DNA of 64,000 nt from Mesorhizobium terrae (GTDB lineage: Bacteria; Pseudomonadota; Alphaproteobacteria; Rhizobiales; Rhizobiaceae): positions 1,240,001 to 1,304,000 of the forward strand of contig NZ_CP044218.1 of NCBI RefSeq assembly GCF_008727715.1, written 5' to 3'. The position numbers were made by a program, and so were the translations under genes. The notes beneath the pieces were generated by a model, which searched no databases, was not told the DNA's origin, and saw only the letters and a program-made list of their open reading frames with translations. Positions 7,693-15,382 of this stretch are shown piece by piece; positions within the stretch are counted from its first letter, which is position 1, and each line of letters opens with the position of its first letter.

Positions 7693-8868
7693 CTAGGCTG
7701 CGGTGAGGTAGACAGACTCTCCGAACGGCGTCTTTGCCGCCAGATCATCGAACGTTCGACTGTCGCCAAACACCGCCCAGATCACCGGGCAATTCGGAGC
7801 CTTGCCGAAATCATGAACGTAGAGGTCGGTGAAGAAAACGACGGCGGATGCGTCACCGGCATTCTTCGATATCCACTCGAAGACGCCAGAGAACGCGGTA
7901 CCGCCGCCGCCTTTTGGATCGAGTGCAAGCTCGTCACCGGCTTCATACGTCTCGACGCGCTGCACCTTCGTGTCGGCGTAGATCACGGTGATGCGATCGA
8001 CCATGCCGTCGCCGAACGCGCCATTGATCTCGGATGCAAAGGCAGTCAGCGCCTTGGCGTCGATCGAGCCCGAGGTGTCGACGCACACCACCAGATGAGC
8101 AACGCCATCCGATATGACGCCAGGCAGCACCATGTTCTGGTGCAAGAACCGGCGGTTCGGCCGCGCCCACGAGAAGTCCTTCACGTTGCTCTCGTCGATG
8201 AAACGCCGCAGCACTGAGCGCCAGTCGATCACGGGCCGGGTCAGGCGATTGATCAGCCGCTTCAAGCCGGCCGGCATATTGCCCGCCATCTTCCCGTTGG
8301 CGATCGCCGCCGCCTGCCGCACCCTCGTCTCGATGTCGGCCTTCGCGTCGGCCAGGCCGGCCTCATCGAATGGCGAGCACGCGTCGATCACGCCGCCGCA
8401 TCCGCCCGGGTCGTTGCCCTGCTGCTGACCGCCGCCGCCATTCTGTTGCGCTTCCTCTTCGAGGATACGACACACCTCCTCTGCACCCATGCCAGTGAAG
8501 CGCGGATTGAGCAGGCCGCCCTTGGGCATGGAGCCGACATTGGTCTCGGACAACTCACCGTTGATGCAGTAGTCCGCCGCGATGTTCCAAAGCCGAGCGT
8601 CGCGCATCTGCCGGCGAATGTGGTGCTGCAGCGCGTTGTGCATCACCTCGTGCGCCAGAACGAAGATCAGCTCCTGCTTGGTCAGGCTCTCCACGAACGG
8701 GCCGTGGACGTAGAGCCGCTTCCCGTCGGTGGCCATCGTGTCGATGCGCGGATCGCCCGTGGCGTCGACCAGTTCGAGCTGGATGGCGAGCGTGGCGAAG
8801 AACGGATGATCCCACAGCAGCGACGTGCGGGCGGCGAGCAATTTGTCTTCGACTGCTTTGCTAAGCAT
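7693..8868 (-). CDS. vWA/HExxH metallopeptidase-like protein (DUF2201 type)
   Basis: A 391-residue protein. Residues 73-77 are HEVMH, a zinc-protease-like motif in the N-terminal domain. A Gly/Gln-rich linker (about 143-165) follows, then a helical segment, then a vWA-like domain whose MIDAS motif DTSGS is at 264-268 and TAF lies later in GGGGTAFSG. This two-part build is that of DUF2201-type proteins, which commonly pair with MoxR-type AAA+ ATPases; the partner is at 11376-12368 in the same operon. The start at 8868 is chosen because GAAGGA lies upstream at good spacing; the ATG at 8886 is less likely. It overlaps the upstream gene by 8 bases. Confidence 0.85.
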   Translation of the reverse strand: MLSKAVEDKLLAARTSLLWDHPFFATLAIQLELVDATGDPRIDTMATDGKRLYVHGPFVESLTKQELIFVLAHEVMHNALQHHIRRQMRDARLWNIAADYCINGELSETNVGSMPKGGLLNPRFTGMGAEEVCRILEEEAQQNGGGGQQQGNDPGGCGGVIDACSPFDEAGLADAKADIETRVRQAAAIANGKMAGNMPAGLKRLINRLTRPVIDWRSVLRRFIDESNVKDFSWARPNRRFLHQNMVLPGVISDGVAHLVVCVDTSGSIDAKALTAFASEINGAFGDGMVDRITVIYADTKVQRVETYEAGDELALDPKGGGGTAFSGVFEWISKNAGDASAVVFFTDLYVHDFGKAPNCPVIWAVFGDSRTFDDLAAKTPFGESVYLTAA

Positions 8869-9169
8869 CGGGATATTCCTTCTCAACTTGCTGATGGATC
8901 ATGAACGCGACAGCGGCGGAAACTTCGGCAGCGGATAGCCGAGACTTCAGTAGCGTCGCGCAGGAGAGCTTTGACCAAGTGCTCGGTTGCTGATCGGCGC
9001 GGCACGTCAACACCAGCCAACAACGATCACGGCCACGGAGATAGAGATAGTATCGGCGGTCTCCTGACATGCGCCCGAATTGCCAGAACATCGTCGGACC
9101 CAGGCTTGTCGAAAACGACGTGGTGAACCCTGTCGGAACAAGGTGCGAAAGCCATTGCGCCCGGGTCAC
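8861..9169 (-). CDS. Array paralogue P1, hypothetical
   Basis: A 102-residue protein, most divergent member of a run of seven small genes between the vWA and MoxR genes. An aromatic beta-rich N-terminal part (RRYYLYLRGRDRCWLVLTC) is followed by a C-terminal helix LSAAEVSAAVAFMI that corresponds to the family motif LxxEDIAxAxRxAM. Overlaps of 4 and 8 bases with its neighbours indicate coupled translation. Function unknown. Confidence 0.6.
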   Translation of the reverse strand: MTRAQWLSHLVPTGFTTSFSTSLGPTMFWQFGRMSGDRRYYLYLRGRDRCWLVLTCRADQQPSTWSKLSCATLLKSRLSAAEVSAAVAFMIHQQVEKEYPDA

Positions 9170-9444
9170 GACAGCCCTCCCTCGCGGATCGAAGCCGCCA
9201 TGCAGGCAGCGATCTCCGAAGGCAGGAGCATTAGCTTGAGAATTGCCACCTGACGGTCGTTGACCGCATACCTCCTCACGTGACCACCGGGCGTGAACCG
9301 CTCACATCGGTATGCCGTGAACCCGCGCTCGCTCTCCCAATAGCGGAGTTCATAGAAGACCAGAGGAGCAACTTGGCCGGGCTTCTTGAGGTGCCATTGG
9401 AAACGACCGGCATGCTGGCACACCGTGTAGTGCTTGAGCTTCAT
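9166..9444 (-). CDS. Array paralogue P2, hypothetical
   Basis: A 92-residue protein starting at the ATG at 9444. The N-terminal half is rich in aromatic and basic residues (FQWHLKKPGQ, ELRYWESERGFTAYRCERF). The C-terminal helix is LLPSEIAACMAASI, closely matching P3. It overlaps both neighbours by 4 bases (ATGA). No known family recognised. Confidence 0.6.
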   Translation of the reverse strand: MKLKHYTVCQHAGRFQWHLKKPGQVAPLVFYELRYWESERGFTAYRCERFTPGGHVRRYAVNDRQVAILKLMLLPSEIAACMAASIREGGLS

Positions 9445-9764
9445 GACTGATCTCGCGGATCGTAGATCGAGGCGGCCATGCAGCGGGCAAGCAATTCTGG
9501 TGGCAGGGCCGCCTGGAACGCATCGACCGTATCTGCTGATACGGGTCCCCGGAAATCTTCCCAGCTCCCTCGGCGAGAACGAATGAAACGGATGCCGAGC
9601 GCGAAAAACCGATGTGGTGGAGAGTAGATCAGTTCGTACGTCCAGCGAGGATAATCCCAGCCACGGGTATGCCAACGGAACCTGAACTGATCGCCTTTGC
9701 AGCGCGGTCCGAACAGTTCGCGACGGATGGTTTCGGCATCAATGCACTCGATCAAATTGGGCAT
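9441..9764 (-). CDS. Array paralogue P3, hypothetical
   Basis: A 107-residue protein from the ATG at 9764, with AGGAA upstream. The middle reads FRFRWHTRGWDYPRWTYELI, then a basic segment, and it ends in LPPELLARCMAASI, nearly the same helix as P2. Neighbouring gene P2 starts within its stop. Function unknown. Confidence 0.6.
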   Translation of the reverse strand: MPNLIECIDAETIRRELFGPRCKGDQFRFRWHTRGWDYPRWTYELIYSPPHRFFALGIRFIRSRRGSWEDFRGPVSADTVDAFQAALPPELLARCMAASIYDPRDQS

Positions 9765-9793
9765 GATGGGTTCCTGTTTCACCAGCGGCAATC

Positions 9794-10093
9794 TCAGAAC
9801 GGAAGGTCTTCCTCTTCCGGCGGCGGCGCAGTCATCGCCCTCCGCATGCATCCGGCAACATCTTCATCGGAGAGCATTCCTTGGAAGGCTTGGCGCTGCT
9901 CAGGATCATCGATGCTGACGACCTCAACTACTTTTTGCCGAGAGAGTAAGAAGCGCCTCTCCGACAACATGAAGGTGAGGAAGTAGCGGTGTTCCAGGGC
10001 CGGCGACTTCCACTTGATCGGCTCGAACCACCAACGATTGACATCCACCTTCTTGATTTCGAAATATTCATTGATGAACTCTTGCGTCATCAT
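9794..10093 (-). CDS. Array paralogue P4, hypothetical
   Basis: A 99-residue protein. VDVNRWWFEPIKWKSPALEH and RYFLTFMLSERRFLLSRQK form the aromatic core, and LSDEDVAGCMRRAM is the C-terminal family motif, followed by an acidic tail. The ATG at 10093 has AGGAGA upstream and overlaps the P5 stop by 4 bases. Function unknown. Confidence 0.62.
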   Translation of the reverse strand: MMTQEFINEYFEIKKVDVNRWWFEPIKWKSPALEHRYFLTFMLSERRFLLSRQKVVEVVSIDDPEQRQAFQGMLSDEDVAGCMRRAMTAPPPEEEDLPF

Positions 10094-10416
10094 CGTCCGT
10101 GTCTCCTATGAAATTCGAGTGCCAGGCGGGTGGCCTCGGCTATGTCTTCGGGCTTGAGTTTGGCGCGCAGCATGGGTGTGACGCGACCGCTCAATGGTGG
10201 TGTTGCAACCGGCAGCGCAGCCAGTTTCGCGGCCTTCTCTTCATCGCCCGGATGGCCGGGCAATGCTTTCGTGCTGAACCGACGGCTGTCGAACCAGAAG
10301 GCGAGATGCCAGCGTGCGTACTCGCCGTTCGTGCGCAGGCCGGAAAAGCTCCACGCCAGCCGATCTTCGCGACAGGTTTTGCTGCTCGGGCCCCAGATGA
10401 CCTTAATCTCAGCCAT
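10090..10416 (-). CDS. Array paralogue P5, hypothetical
   Basis: A 108-residue protein. LAWSFSGLRTNGEYARWHLA then FWFDSRRFSTKAL is the aromatic core; LKPEDIAEATRLAL is the C-terminal motif. Its start codon shares a base with the stop of P6. The core pattern (W-x-F, then RW/RY, then F-x-x-x-x-F) is shared with P4, P6 and P7 despite low overall identity. Confidence 0.62.
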   Translation of the reverse strand: MAEIKVIWGPSSKTCREDRLAWSFSGLRTNGEYARWHLAFWFDSRRFSTKALPGHPGDEEKAAKLAALPVATPPLSGRVTPMLRAKLKPEDIAEATRLALEFHRRHGR

Positions 10417-10802
10417 CAGCGTACCGCCTTCATTGCGAGACGGGCGGCAAAGGCGATGTCCTCTTTCGACAGGCGAGGTTTCAGGATGTCGAGGTAAGTC
10501 CGGCCGTAGAGCATGGGCTTGTCCGGAACATACGCATCGACAAAGGCGGGGTCGAGCAAGGGCTTCTCCCACTTCCCGCCGACCTTGATGGCCTCGGCCA
10601 TCGGCAGGGCGAAAGCAGACCATTCTCTTTCCCGGACCTTGAACCGCACGCACCAGCGGCCCATCGAATTGTCCTCGCGGATGCCGAAGAAATGCCAATC
10701 AACCTGTCGGACCCAACCATGTGGCGGGTTGACGACAGCCTGACCTACTCGATCTTCCGACCGCCCGAACGGTCCATAGAGGGCGCGGAGGAAGACAGTC
10801 AT
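10416..10802 (-). CDS. Array paralogue P6, hypothetical
   Basis: The longest tandem member, 128 residues. It has VDWHFFGIREDNSMGRWCVR then FKVREREWSAFALP as the core and LSKEDIAFAARLAM as the C-terminal motif. Its N-terminus (MTVFLRALYGPFGRSEDRVG) is not shared with the others. It overlaps P7 by 4 bases. Confidence 0.62.
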   Translation of the reverse strand: MTVFLRALYGPFGRSEDRVGQAVVNPPHGWVRQVDWHFFGIREDNSMGRWCVRFKVREREWSAFALPMAEAIKVGGKWEKPLLDPAFVDAYVPDKPMLYGRTYLDILKPRLSKEDIAFAARLAMKAVR

Positions 10803-11146
10803 CCTTGCCGCCTCCCCGTGATGCCAAGGGCGGTGGCAAAGCCAATCTCCGCCGCCGGCAGCATCGCCTTGAGAGCGGTGAGTAAATCGCCACGAGGCAG
10901 GTCGCTGCGCCCAATGGCGACGTGCTGGTAGAAGCGCCGGATTGTTGAGACGTGCGCTTGATCGCCGATATCCGATTTCAGCGCCTGGACGGTGAACTTC
11001 CGCGTCTCAGCCTTGTATCGCAGCCGGTAGCGCAAAAGCTGCTGGTTGCGGTTTTCGGCCACGAACTCCCACGCCAGGTCGAAGGCTGTATATTTGCCCT
11101 CGTAGTACCGCGTCGGGCCGGCAATCCATATGATTGGCGCACTCAT
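10799..11146 (-). CDS. Array paralogue P7, hypothetical
   Basis: A 115-residue protein from the ATG at 11146. The core is FDLAWEFVAENRNQQLLRYR then YKAETRKFTVQAL, and the C-terminal helix is MLPAAEIGFATALG, a weaker version of the family motif. It overlaps the Cys-rich gene upstream by 4 bases. Function unknown. Confidence 0.6.
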   Translation of the reverse strand: MSAPIIWIAGPTRYYEGKYTAFDLAWEFVAENRNQQLLRYRLRYKAETRKFTVQALKSDIGDQAHVSTIRRFYQHVAIGRSDLPRGDLLTALKAMLPAAEIGFATALGITGRRQG

Positions 11147-11364
11147 GACGGTTGCCTGTTCTGCTGTTGCCACCAGTGGAGATAGCAGTTCCGCTGCTCC
11201 GCCTTCGGACACCCTTCCCACCACAGCCGGCACGTCCCCGGCCCGGCTTGTGGATCACGGCCGCAGGTCTTGGCGCCCTTCCGAACCGGTCGGTATGACC
11301 ATGTCGACTGCAGCGGGTCATCGAACAGGCGGGGCTCACCCGCCTGCTGTGCGTTCTTGTTCAT
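11143..11364 (-). CDS. Small Cys-rich hypothetical protein
   Basis: A 73-residue protein starting at the ATG at 11364 (GAGG upstream). Four cysteines (KTCGRD, GTCRLW, EGCPKA, RNCYLH) could bind one metal ion. It lies between the MoxR ATPase gene and the paralogue array and is co-directional with both, 11 bases after the ATPase stop. Confidence 0.6.
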   Translation of the reverse strand: MNKNAQQAGEPRLFDDPLQSTWSYRPVRKGAKTCGRDPQAGPGTCRLWWEGCPKAEQRNCYLHWWQQQNRQPS

Positions 11365-11375
11365 CACCGGCGACC

Positions 11376-12368
11376 TCAGTTGAAGGTGACGTCCTGATTG
11401 CGGACGGCCCAATCCGTGAACACCTGCGTATGAGAAAGCTTGTTGTCGCGCCGGACCGCATCGACCGTGAACATGATCTCGAACTCGCGACCTTGGATAC
11501 GCTGTGCGTAGATCATGCCGTTCTCGAAGCTCTTGGCATCCACCTTGCGGGCCAGGCCGGAAGCCATGGCGTACTTGGCGGCAGGCTCAGATGGCACCGG
11601 TGCAGAGTTCGGATTAGCAAGCACCAGATCAAGCGAAGGAAGCTGCTGGTAGACGCGAATGAACCCCTCGAACTCGGCCGCGGCGCCATCACCAACAATT
11701 CCCCTCACCGCCTCACTGCGCAGCGCTTCGGGAGCTTTGATCACCTTGGCAACGCTCTCCCAGGCACGCGGCGTCGGGAACGCACGTAGATCGGCCGCGC
11801 CTTCCATGTTGTGCAGGAGCGCCGGCCGAAAACGCAGAAAGGCAAGCAGCAGCGGATCCACGTCGATATCGATGAAATGCTGAACCGTGGTGTCGACATC
11901 CGGGTCGATATCGATGTGAGCGAAGCGGTTGGCCAGAGCGGAAGGCATACGCTGCGCAGCCGCCTTGTCGGACTGCCGGTTGCCTGCTGCAATGATGCGC
12001 CAGCCGGGAGGCATCGTGTATTCGCCGACCTTCCGGTCCAGCACGAGACCGAAGGCTGCAGCCTGCATCGAGGGAGCCGCAACGTTCAGTTCATCCAGGA
12101 AGAGAAACCCGCGCTCGCCGTCGCGCTCCACTTGCGGGAACTCATCCGGCACCTTCCATTTGGCAGTCTCACCCTCGACCGAGGGAATACCCATCAGCGC
12201 GACCGGGTCACGTGTCGAGCAGCGAAAGTCGATCACGTTGACGCCCTGCTCTTTGGCGAGCTGTTTGATGAGCGAGGACTTGCCCACGCCCGGCATGCCC
12301 CACAGGAATGCGGCGAGATCGGCGTAGATGTAGAGCGACAGCAGTTCTTTGGCGCGCTTGAGGTTCAT
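11376..12368 (-). CDS. MoxR/CobS-type AAA+ ATPase
   Basis: A 330-residue protein. Walker A GMPGVGKS is at residues 24-31, Walker B FLFLDEL at about 88-94, and AAGNR follows as the sensor region. These match the MoxR branch of AAA+ ATPases, which act as chaperones that remodel or load partner proteins and usually work with a vWA-domain protein. Here the vWA partner is about 2.5 kb downstream in the same transcript, with seven small paralogous genes in between. The ATG at 12368 has hairpin f 21 bases upstream. Confidence 0.88.
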   Translation of the reverse strand: MNLKRAKELLSLYIYADLAAFLWGMPGVGKSSLIKQLAKEQGVNVIDFRCSTRDPVALMGIPSVEGETAKWKVPDEFPQVERDGERGFLFLDELNVAAPSMQAAAFGLVLDRKVGEYTMPPGWRIIAAGNRQSDKAAAQRMPSALANRFAHIDIDPDVDTTVQHFIDIDVDPLLLAFLRFRPALLHNMEGAADLRAFPTPRAWESVAKVIKAPEALRSEAVRGIVGDGAAAEFEGFIRVYQQLPSLDLVLANPNSAPVPSEPAAKYAMASGLARKVDAKSFENGMIYAQRIQGREFEIMFTVDAVRRDNKLSHTQVFTDWAVRNQDVTFN

Positions 12369-12383
12369 TGATAGAGTTCTCCA

Positions 12384-12692
12384 TTATTTGCCATGCTTGG
12401 CGGGTTGGGATGAGGCTAGGAGTGGGGGCAGCGGCTCCAGACGCGGAAACGGCTGTCCTATCTTGTTGAATTCGATAGTGACCCGGCGGAGGGGGTAACC
12501 CCGCGACCGTGATCGGTCCTCCCGGATCGCGTCGATCTGCGCTTGCACGTAGATCCAGCGCTCGCCGTTATCGACGCGGGGTTTGTTGTCTTCCGAATGT
12601 GTGATCAGGAACCACGCATCGGAGATTAGCTCCTTGTGTATTTCGCCGTCGATCTCGCGGCGGACGTACTCGCCGATCGATTCTCCTGGCAT
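12384..12692 (-). CDS. Hypothetical phage protein
   Basis: A 102-residue protein with an acidic N-terminal half (IGEYVRREIDGEIHKELI) and a beta-like middle (ERWIYVQAQIDAIREDRS). It ends within hairpin f. No family recognised. It is separated from the upstream gene by only 3 bases. Confidence 0.6.
   Translation of the reverse strand: MPGESIGEYVRREIDGEIHKELISDAWFLITHSEDNKPRVDNGERWIYVQAQIDAIREDRSRSRGYPLRRVTIEFNKIGQPFPRLEPLPPLLASSQPAKHGK
12390..12401 (-). promoter_or_regulatory. Operon hairpin f (GCC/GGC stem)
   Basis: RNA sense GCC-AAGCAU-GGC, CCC before it, 21 bases before the MoxR start. It overlaps the last codons of the upstream gene, where it encodes PAKHGK and the stop. Confidence 0.62.
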
Positions 12693-12695
12693 TGG

Positions 12696-13088
12696 TCAGA
12701 ACCAGACGCGGCGGCGGAAAAGCACTGCTGGTCCGCAGATAGGTGGCATGGTTGCGGCGTCGTAGTTGTCCGGGTCGTGAGTGCGGATGTTGTTGTGATA
12801 GATGTCCGTCGCACGGACGTTCCGGATCATCTTGCCGTTGATCGCCGAGCGGTCCCCGACGAACATGTCGACATATTCGCCATCCACGAACACCCGGACG
12901 CGTTCCATGCGCTCTCCGGCGAGATGCGGCTCGATCACAGCACGAAGGGCATCGAGGCTTGGCCGAGCCGTCAACTGGGTTTGGCGCTGCTGCACCTCCC
13001 CTATCTCGGGAATGACAAAATAGTCGGTCAACATGTCGGCCGCCCAAGCAACGAGCCAGTTGGGATCGACTTCGCTAAGGTGAGGCAT
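12696..13088 (-). CDS. Hypothetical phage protein
   Basis: About 130 residues from the ATG at 13088; the ATG at 13118 is possible. The sequence includes LVAWAADMLTDYFVIPEIGE and a beta-rich C-terminal half (RVRVFVDGEYVDMFVGDRSA, IRNVRATDIYHNN). It ends in an aromatic tail VLFRRRVWF. The ribosome site is weak, which suggests coupling to the gene just upstream (gap 4 bases). Not recognised. Confidence 0.58.
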   Translation of the reverse strand: MPHLSEVDPNWLVAWAADMLTDYFVIPEIGEVQQRQTQLTARPSLDALRAVIEPHLAGERMERVRVFVDGEYVDMFVGDRSAINGKMIRNVRATDIYHNNIRTHDPDNYDAATMPPICGPAVLFRRRVWF

Positions 13089-13092
13089 CGCA

Positions 13093-13278
13093 TCACTGCA
13101 CCAGCGGTTGGTTGGCATCAATCTTGGCTTGGATACGAGCGATCCGCGCGTCATCTTCCGGTGTCGAACCGAAGAACGCGCAGTCGTCTCGCAAAGTATC
13201 CAGCCAGAGGCGCAGATCGGATATCTCGTGGAGCTCTAACCGGCCCTCTCGATCGAGCAGTTCCTGCAGGTGGCTCAT
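13093..13278 (-). CDS. Small helical phage protein
   Basis: A 61-residue, highly charged helical protein (LQELLDREGRLELHEISDLR, then EDDARIARIQAKIDANQ). It overlaps the upstream gene by 4 bases. Function unknown. Confidence 0.58.
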   Translation of the reverse strand: MSHLQELLDREGRLELHEISDLRLWLDTLRDDCAFFGSTPEDDARIARIQAKIDANQPLVQ

Positions 13279-13484
13279 TGGATCACCGGCTGGTTGGCGA
13301 CGATCGTCACATCCGCGTTCGTGGCGAGGTCGATCACGCGGATGCCCTCGATGCCGTCGACCTGGTCGTCAGCAAGCGTGGTCTGGTCGGCGTGATAGGC
13401 TGCGAGTGCAGCGGCGGGTGATGCAGCTGTGACGACGTGATACTCCGTGCAGCGCGTCGACACGGCGACGTGGTAGCGTTTCAT
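13275..13484 (-). CDS. Small phage protein
   Basis: A 69-residue protein. It begins MKRYHVAVSTRCTEYHVVTA, which looks like a beta-alpha unit. The ATG at 13484 has AAGGAGA six bases upstream, and hairpin g lies 17 bases upstream. The downstream gene starts inside its stop. Confidence 0.6.
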   Translation of the reverse strand: MKRYHVAVSTRCTEYHVVTAASPAAALAAYHADQTTLADDQVDGIEGIRVIDLATNADVTIVANQPVIQ

Positions 13485-13753
13485 AACGGGTCTCCTTTTT
13501 TCGCATGATTGCGGGGCGTGCCTGGGTGGCACGGATGGTGGCTCACTCCGGTGAAGTGGCGCCCGTTTCGATTGCCCCAGTGCCAAGCTTTGCAGCCTAG
13601 GCAGTAAAAGATGCCGACGGGCGCAAACAAACCGAGCATGCCAACTGTGCGAAGCGCCCAAACGGCGTTCACTGCGTCAGCAGGGGTGGCGTACGGGACT
13701 TTCGGAGTACGCCGGCACTGCTTGCGCCGCTTTCCAAGAAAGCCGAGCGGCAT
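13481..13753 (-). CDS. Small hypothetical protein with one hydrophobic segment
   Basis: A 90-residue protein from the ATG at 13753. It has a basic N-terminus, then a hydrophobic stretch (VGMLGLFAPVGIFYCLGC) that could be one membrane span, followed by a Trp/His/Cys-rich segment. Its 3' end contains hairpin g and overlaps the next gene by 4 bases. Confidence 0.55.
   Translation of the reverse strand: MPLGFLGKRRKQCRRTPKVPYATPADAVNAVWALRTVGMLGLFAPVGIFYCLGCKAWHWGNRNGRHFTGVSHHPCHPGTPRNHAKKGDPL
13502..13513 (-). promoter_or_regulatory. Operon hairpin g (CGC/GCG stem)
   Basis: RNA sense CGC-AAUCAU-GCG, CCC before it, 17 bases before the start at 13484. The stem sequence is different from most copies but pairs fully. 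It lies inside the upstream gene, encoding RNHAKK. Confidence 0.65.
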
Positions 13754-13754
13754 G

Positions 13755-14078
13755 TTACCGGCCCTTCGCCTTCGCAAGAGCCGCATGGCCGGCGTCGGAA
13801 AGTACTTTCAGCCCTTTCCAGTTCTCGTTTAGGCCGCTGGTCTGCCGCTCGTCTATCTCGATGTCGATCTCATGCAGGATTGCCCCGAGCGCCGCGCGCA
13901 TCTCCTTTGCGGCTGACAGCAGATAGGCGTTGGCAAGCGCGTCTCCGTTCGCCTTGCCACCCTTTGAGCCGATGCGGTGGACACCGCAGATGACGACTGC
14001 CGGGGTGGTGAGCGCTACAATGCGGACGAGGCGTCCATTGCTCACCGACCACGTGCCGTCCGTGGGTTGCGATTTCAT
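13755..14078 (-). CDS. Hypothetical phage protein
   Basis: A 107-residue protein. It begins MKSQPTDGTWSVSNGRLVRI, has a helical middle (ANAYLLSAAKEMRAALGAIL) and ends in a basic tail. This resembles a group of small phage proteins with a conserved LLxAAKxMxxAL helix. The ATG at 14078 has GGAG six bases upstream and hairpin h 15 bases upstream. Confidence 0.6.
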   Translation of the reverse strand: MKSQPTDGTWSVSNGRLVRIVALTTPAVVICGVHRIGSKGGKANGDALANAYLLSAAKEMRAALGAILHEIDIEIDERQTSGLNENWKGLKVLSDAGHAALAKAKGR

Positions 14079-14093
14079 CGTGTTCTCCATGAT

Positions 14094-14105
14094 CGCATGA
14101 TTGCG
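14094..14105 (-). promoter_or_regulatory. Operon hairpin h (CGC/GCG stem)
   Basis: RNA sense CGC-AAUCAU-GCG, CCC before it, 15 bases before the start at 14078. It falls in the gap between two genes. Confidence 0.65.
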
Positions 14106-14124
14106 GGGTTTGGAGGCGGCTGCT

Positions 14125-14385
14125 TCAGCCGCCGCCGGTATCAATTTCGATTGATCTGGGAGTCATTTCCTCGTCCACCCAAAACAAATCGTCTTCGCCG
14201 CAAGCGACATAAAGCACGCAGTTTGGAAGGATGGTGGGTAGAAAATTACCTTTGGCATCGATCGATGTTACGCCACAGAATGGCTGATGATCAGTGCTCG
14301 ATTGCGAAAACTGACGGCGGAGACTGTCCCGGGCGCAGTTTAGAAGATCAAGGTATTGCTCGCCGGTCATACGCATCGAGGTCAC
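14125..14385 (-). CDS. Hypothetical phage protein
   Basis: An 86-residue protein with a helical N-terminus (GEQYLDLLNCARDSLRRQF) and an acidic C-terminal half (VLYVACGEDDLFWVDEEM). It overlaps the DUF3150-like gene by 4 bases. Not recognised. Confidence 0.58.
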   Translation of the reverse strand: MTSMRMTGEQYLDLLNCARDSLRRQFSQSSTDHQPFCGVTSIDAKGNFLPTILPNCVLYVACGEDDLFWVDEEMTPRSIEIDTGGG

Positions 14386-15290
14386 GCCAAAAAACCGGAA
14401 ACCTGATCGAGGATCTTCTTCGCCTCGGCCGCCACATCCTTGCGGACACCTTCGTTCTCGCGCAGCACTTGCGCGTCCCAGGCGGCGAGCGGACGCAGGC
14501 GATCGACCATGGCGGTCAGTTCCGGATCACCAGTGATGTTCAGCATCGGCAGCACTTCGATCAGGTCGCGGACGTTGAGGACGAGCGAGTCGCGGAAGGC
14601 GCCTTCCGTCTGGTCTCCTTTACGCGCGGCGGGGCGGTAGGCGGTAAGCCGTTCCGCCATCCTGCCGGCGACATCGGCGACACGGCGATAGACATCACGG
14701 ACCGCGGTGGCCGCACCCTCGCGCACCTGGCGCTCGATATCCGCCCGGATGACGTCCGCTTGAGCTTCGGACATTGAGACACGGAAGTCTTCCGGCGTCG
14801 GCACGGGCAGCTTGCGCAACTCCATGCTGTAGCGATCGCGCAGTGAGTCGACCGTTGGATAGTCGGCGTCCTTAAACAGGCCGGACATCCGGTCCGGAGC
14901 GCTGCGGACCAGTTCCGGATATGAGGCGATGAACTCGCCCACGGCGTCCATGAATTTCTGCTTCTGGAGCGACAGCCAGCGGTCGTTCGCCATGATCGCG
15001 GCCGCATTCATGATCCGGCCGCCGCCATCCATCCAAGGCAGAGTGCGCTTGTCGAACTCGGCGCGCGTGGCGCTGACGATCGACTGGATCGGTTGCAACG
15101 CCTCCTTCGGCAGCAGCAGCTTGTTGAACCGGCCGGCGTCGGCAGACGCACCATGCTCGCGGTTCACTTCGTCGGTGATCTGGCGATCGAGGCGACGGCC
15201 AGACCACTGCGTGATGTGCAGCGACACGACCACGGCGCGCGCAGCGAGTGTGGCGGTGACGGATGACGGAATACGGGCATGAGCGTTCAT
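14382..15290 (-). CDS. DUF3150-like protein
   Basis: A 302-residue, mostly helical protein. HITQWSGRRLDRQITDEV, then AGRFNKLLLPKEALQPIQSI, LPWMDGGGRIM and LFKDADYPTVDSL match the pattern I associate with DUF3150 proteins of phages and plasmids. As recalled, these are found near CobS/MoxR-type ATPases and vWA proteins, as here. The role is unknown; it may be a third part of the ATPase-vWA machinery. The start at 15290 has GGAG nine bases upstream and hairpin i 19 bases upstream. Confidence 0.7.
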   Translation of the reverse strand: MNAHARIPSSVTATLAARAVVVSLHITQWSGRRLDRQITDEVNREHGASADAGRFNKLLLPKEALQPIQSIVSATRAEFDKRTLPWMDGGGRIMNAAAIMANDRWLSLQKQKFMDAVGEFIASYPELVRSAPDRMSGLFKDADYPTVDSLRDRYSMELRKLPVPTPEDFRVSMSEAQADVIRADIERQVREGAATAVRDVYRRVADVAGRMAERLTAYRPAARKGDQTEGAFRDSLVLNVRDLIEVLPMLNITGDPELTAMVDRLRPLAAWDAQVLRENEGVRKDVAAEAKKILDQVSGFLA

Positions 15291-15309
15291 GCTTCTGGTC
15301 TCCATGGGT

Positions 15310-15321
15310 GCCATGATTGGC
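15310..15321 (-). promoter_or_regulatory. Operon hairpin i (GCC/GGC stem)
   Basis: RNA sense GCC-AAUCAU-GGC, CCC before it, 19 bases before the DUF3150-like start. Confidence 0.65.
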
Positions 15322-15382
15322 GGGGTTAAACGACAGAGCGACCTATCGCTTGACGAGAACGTGCCGTGAACGTGGCACGGAG

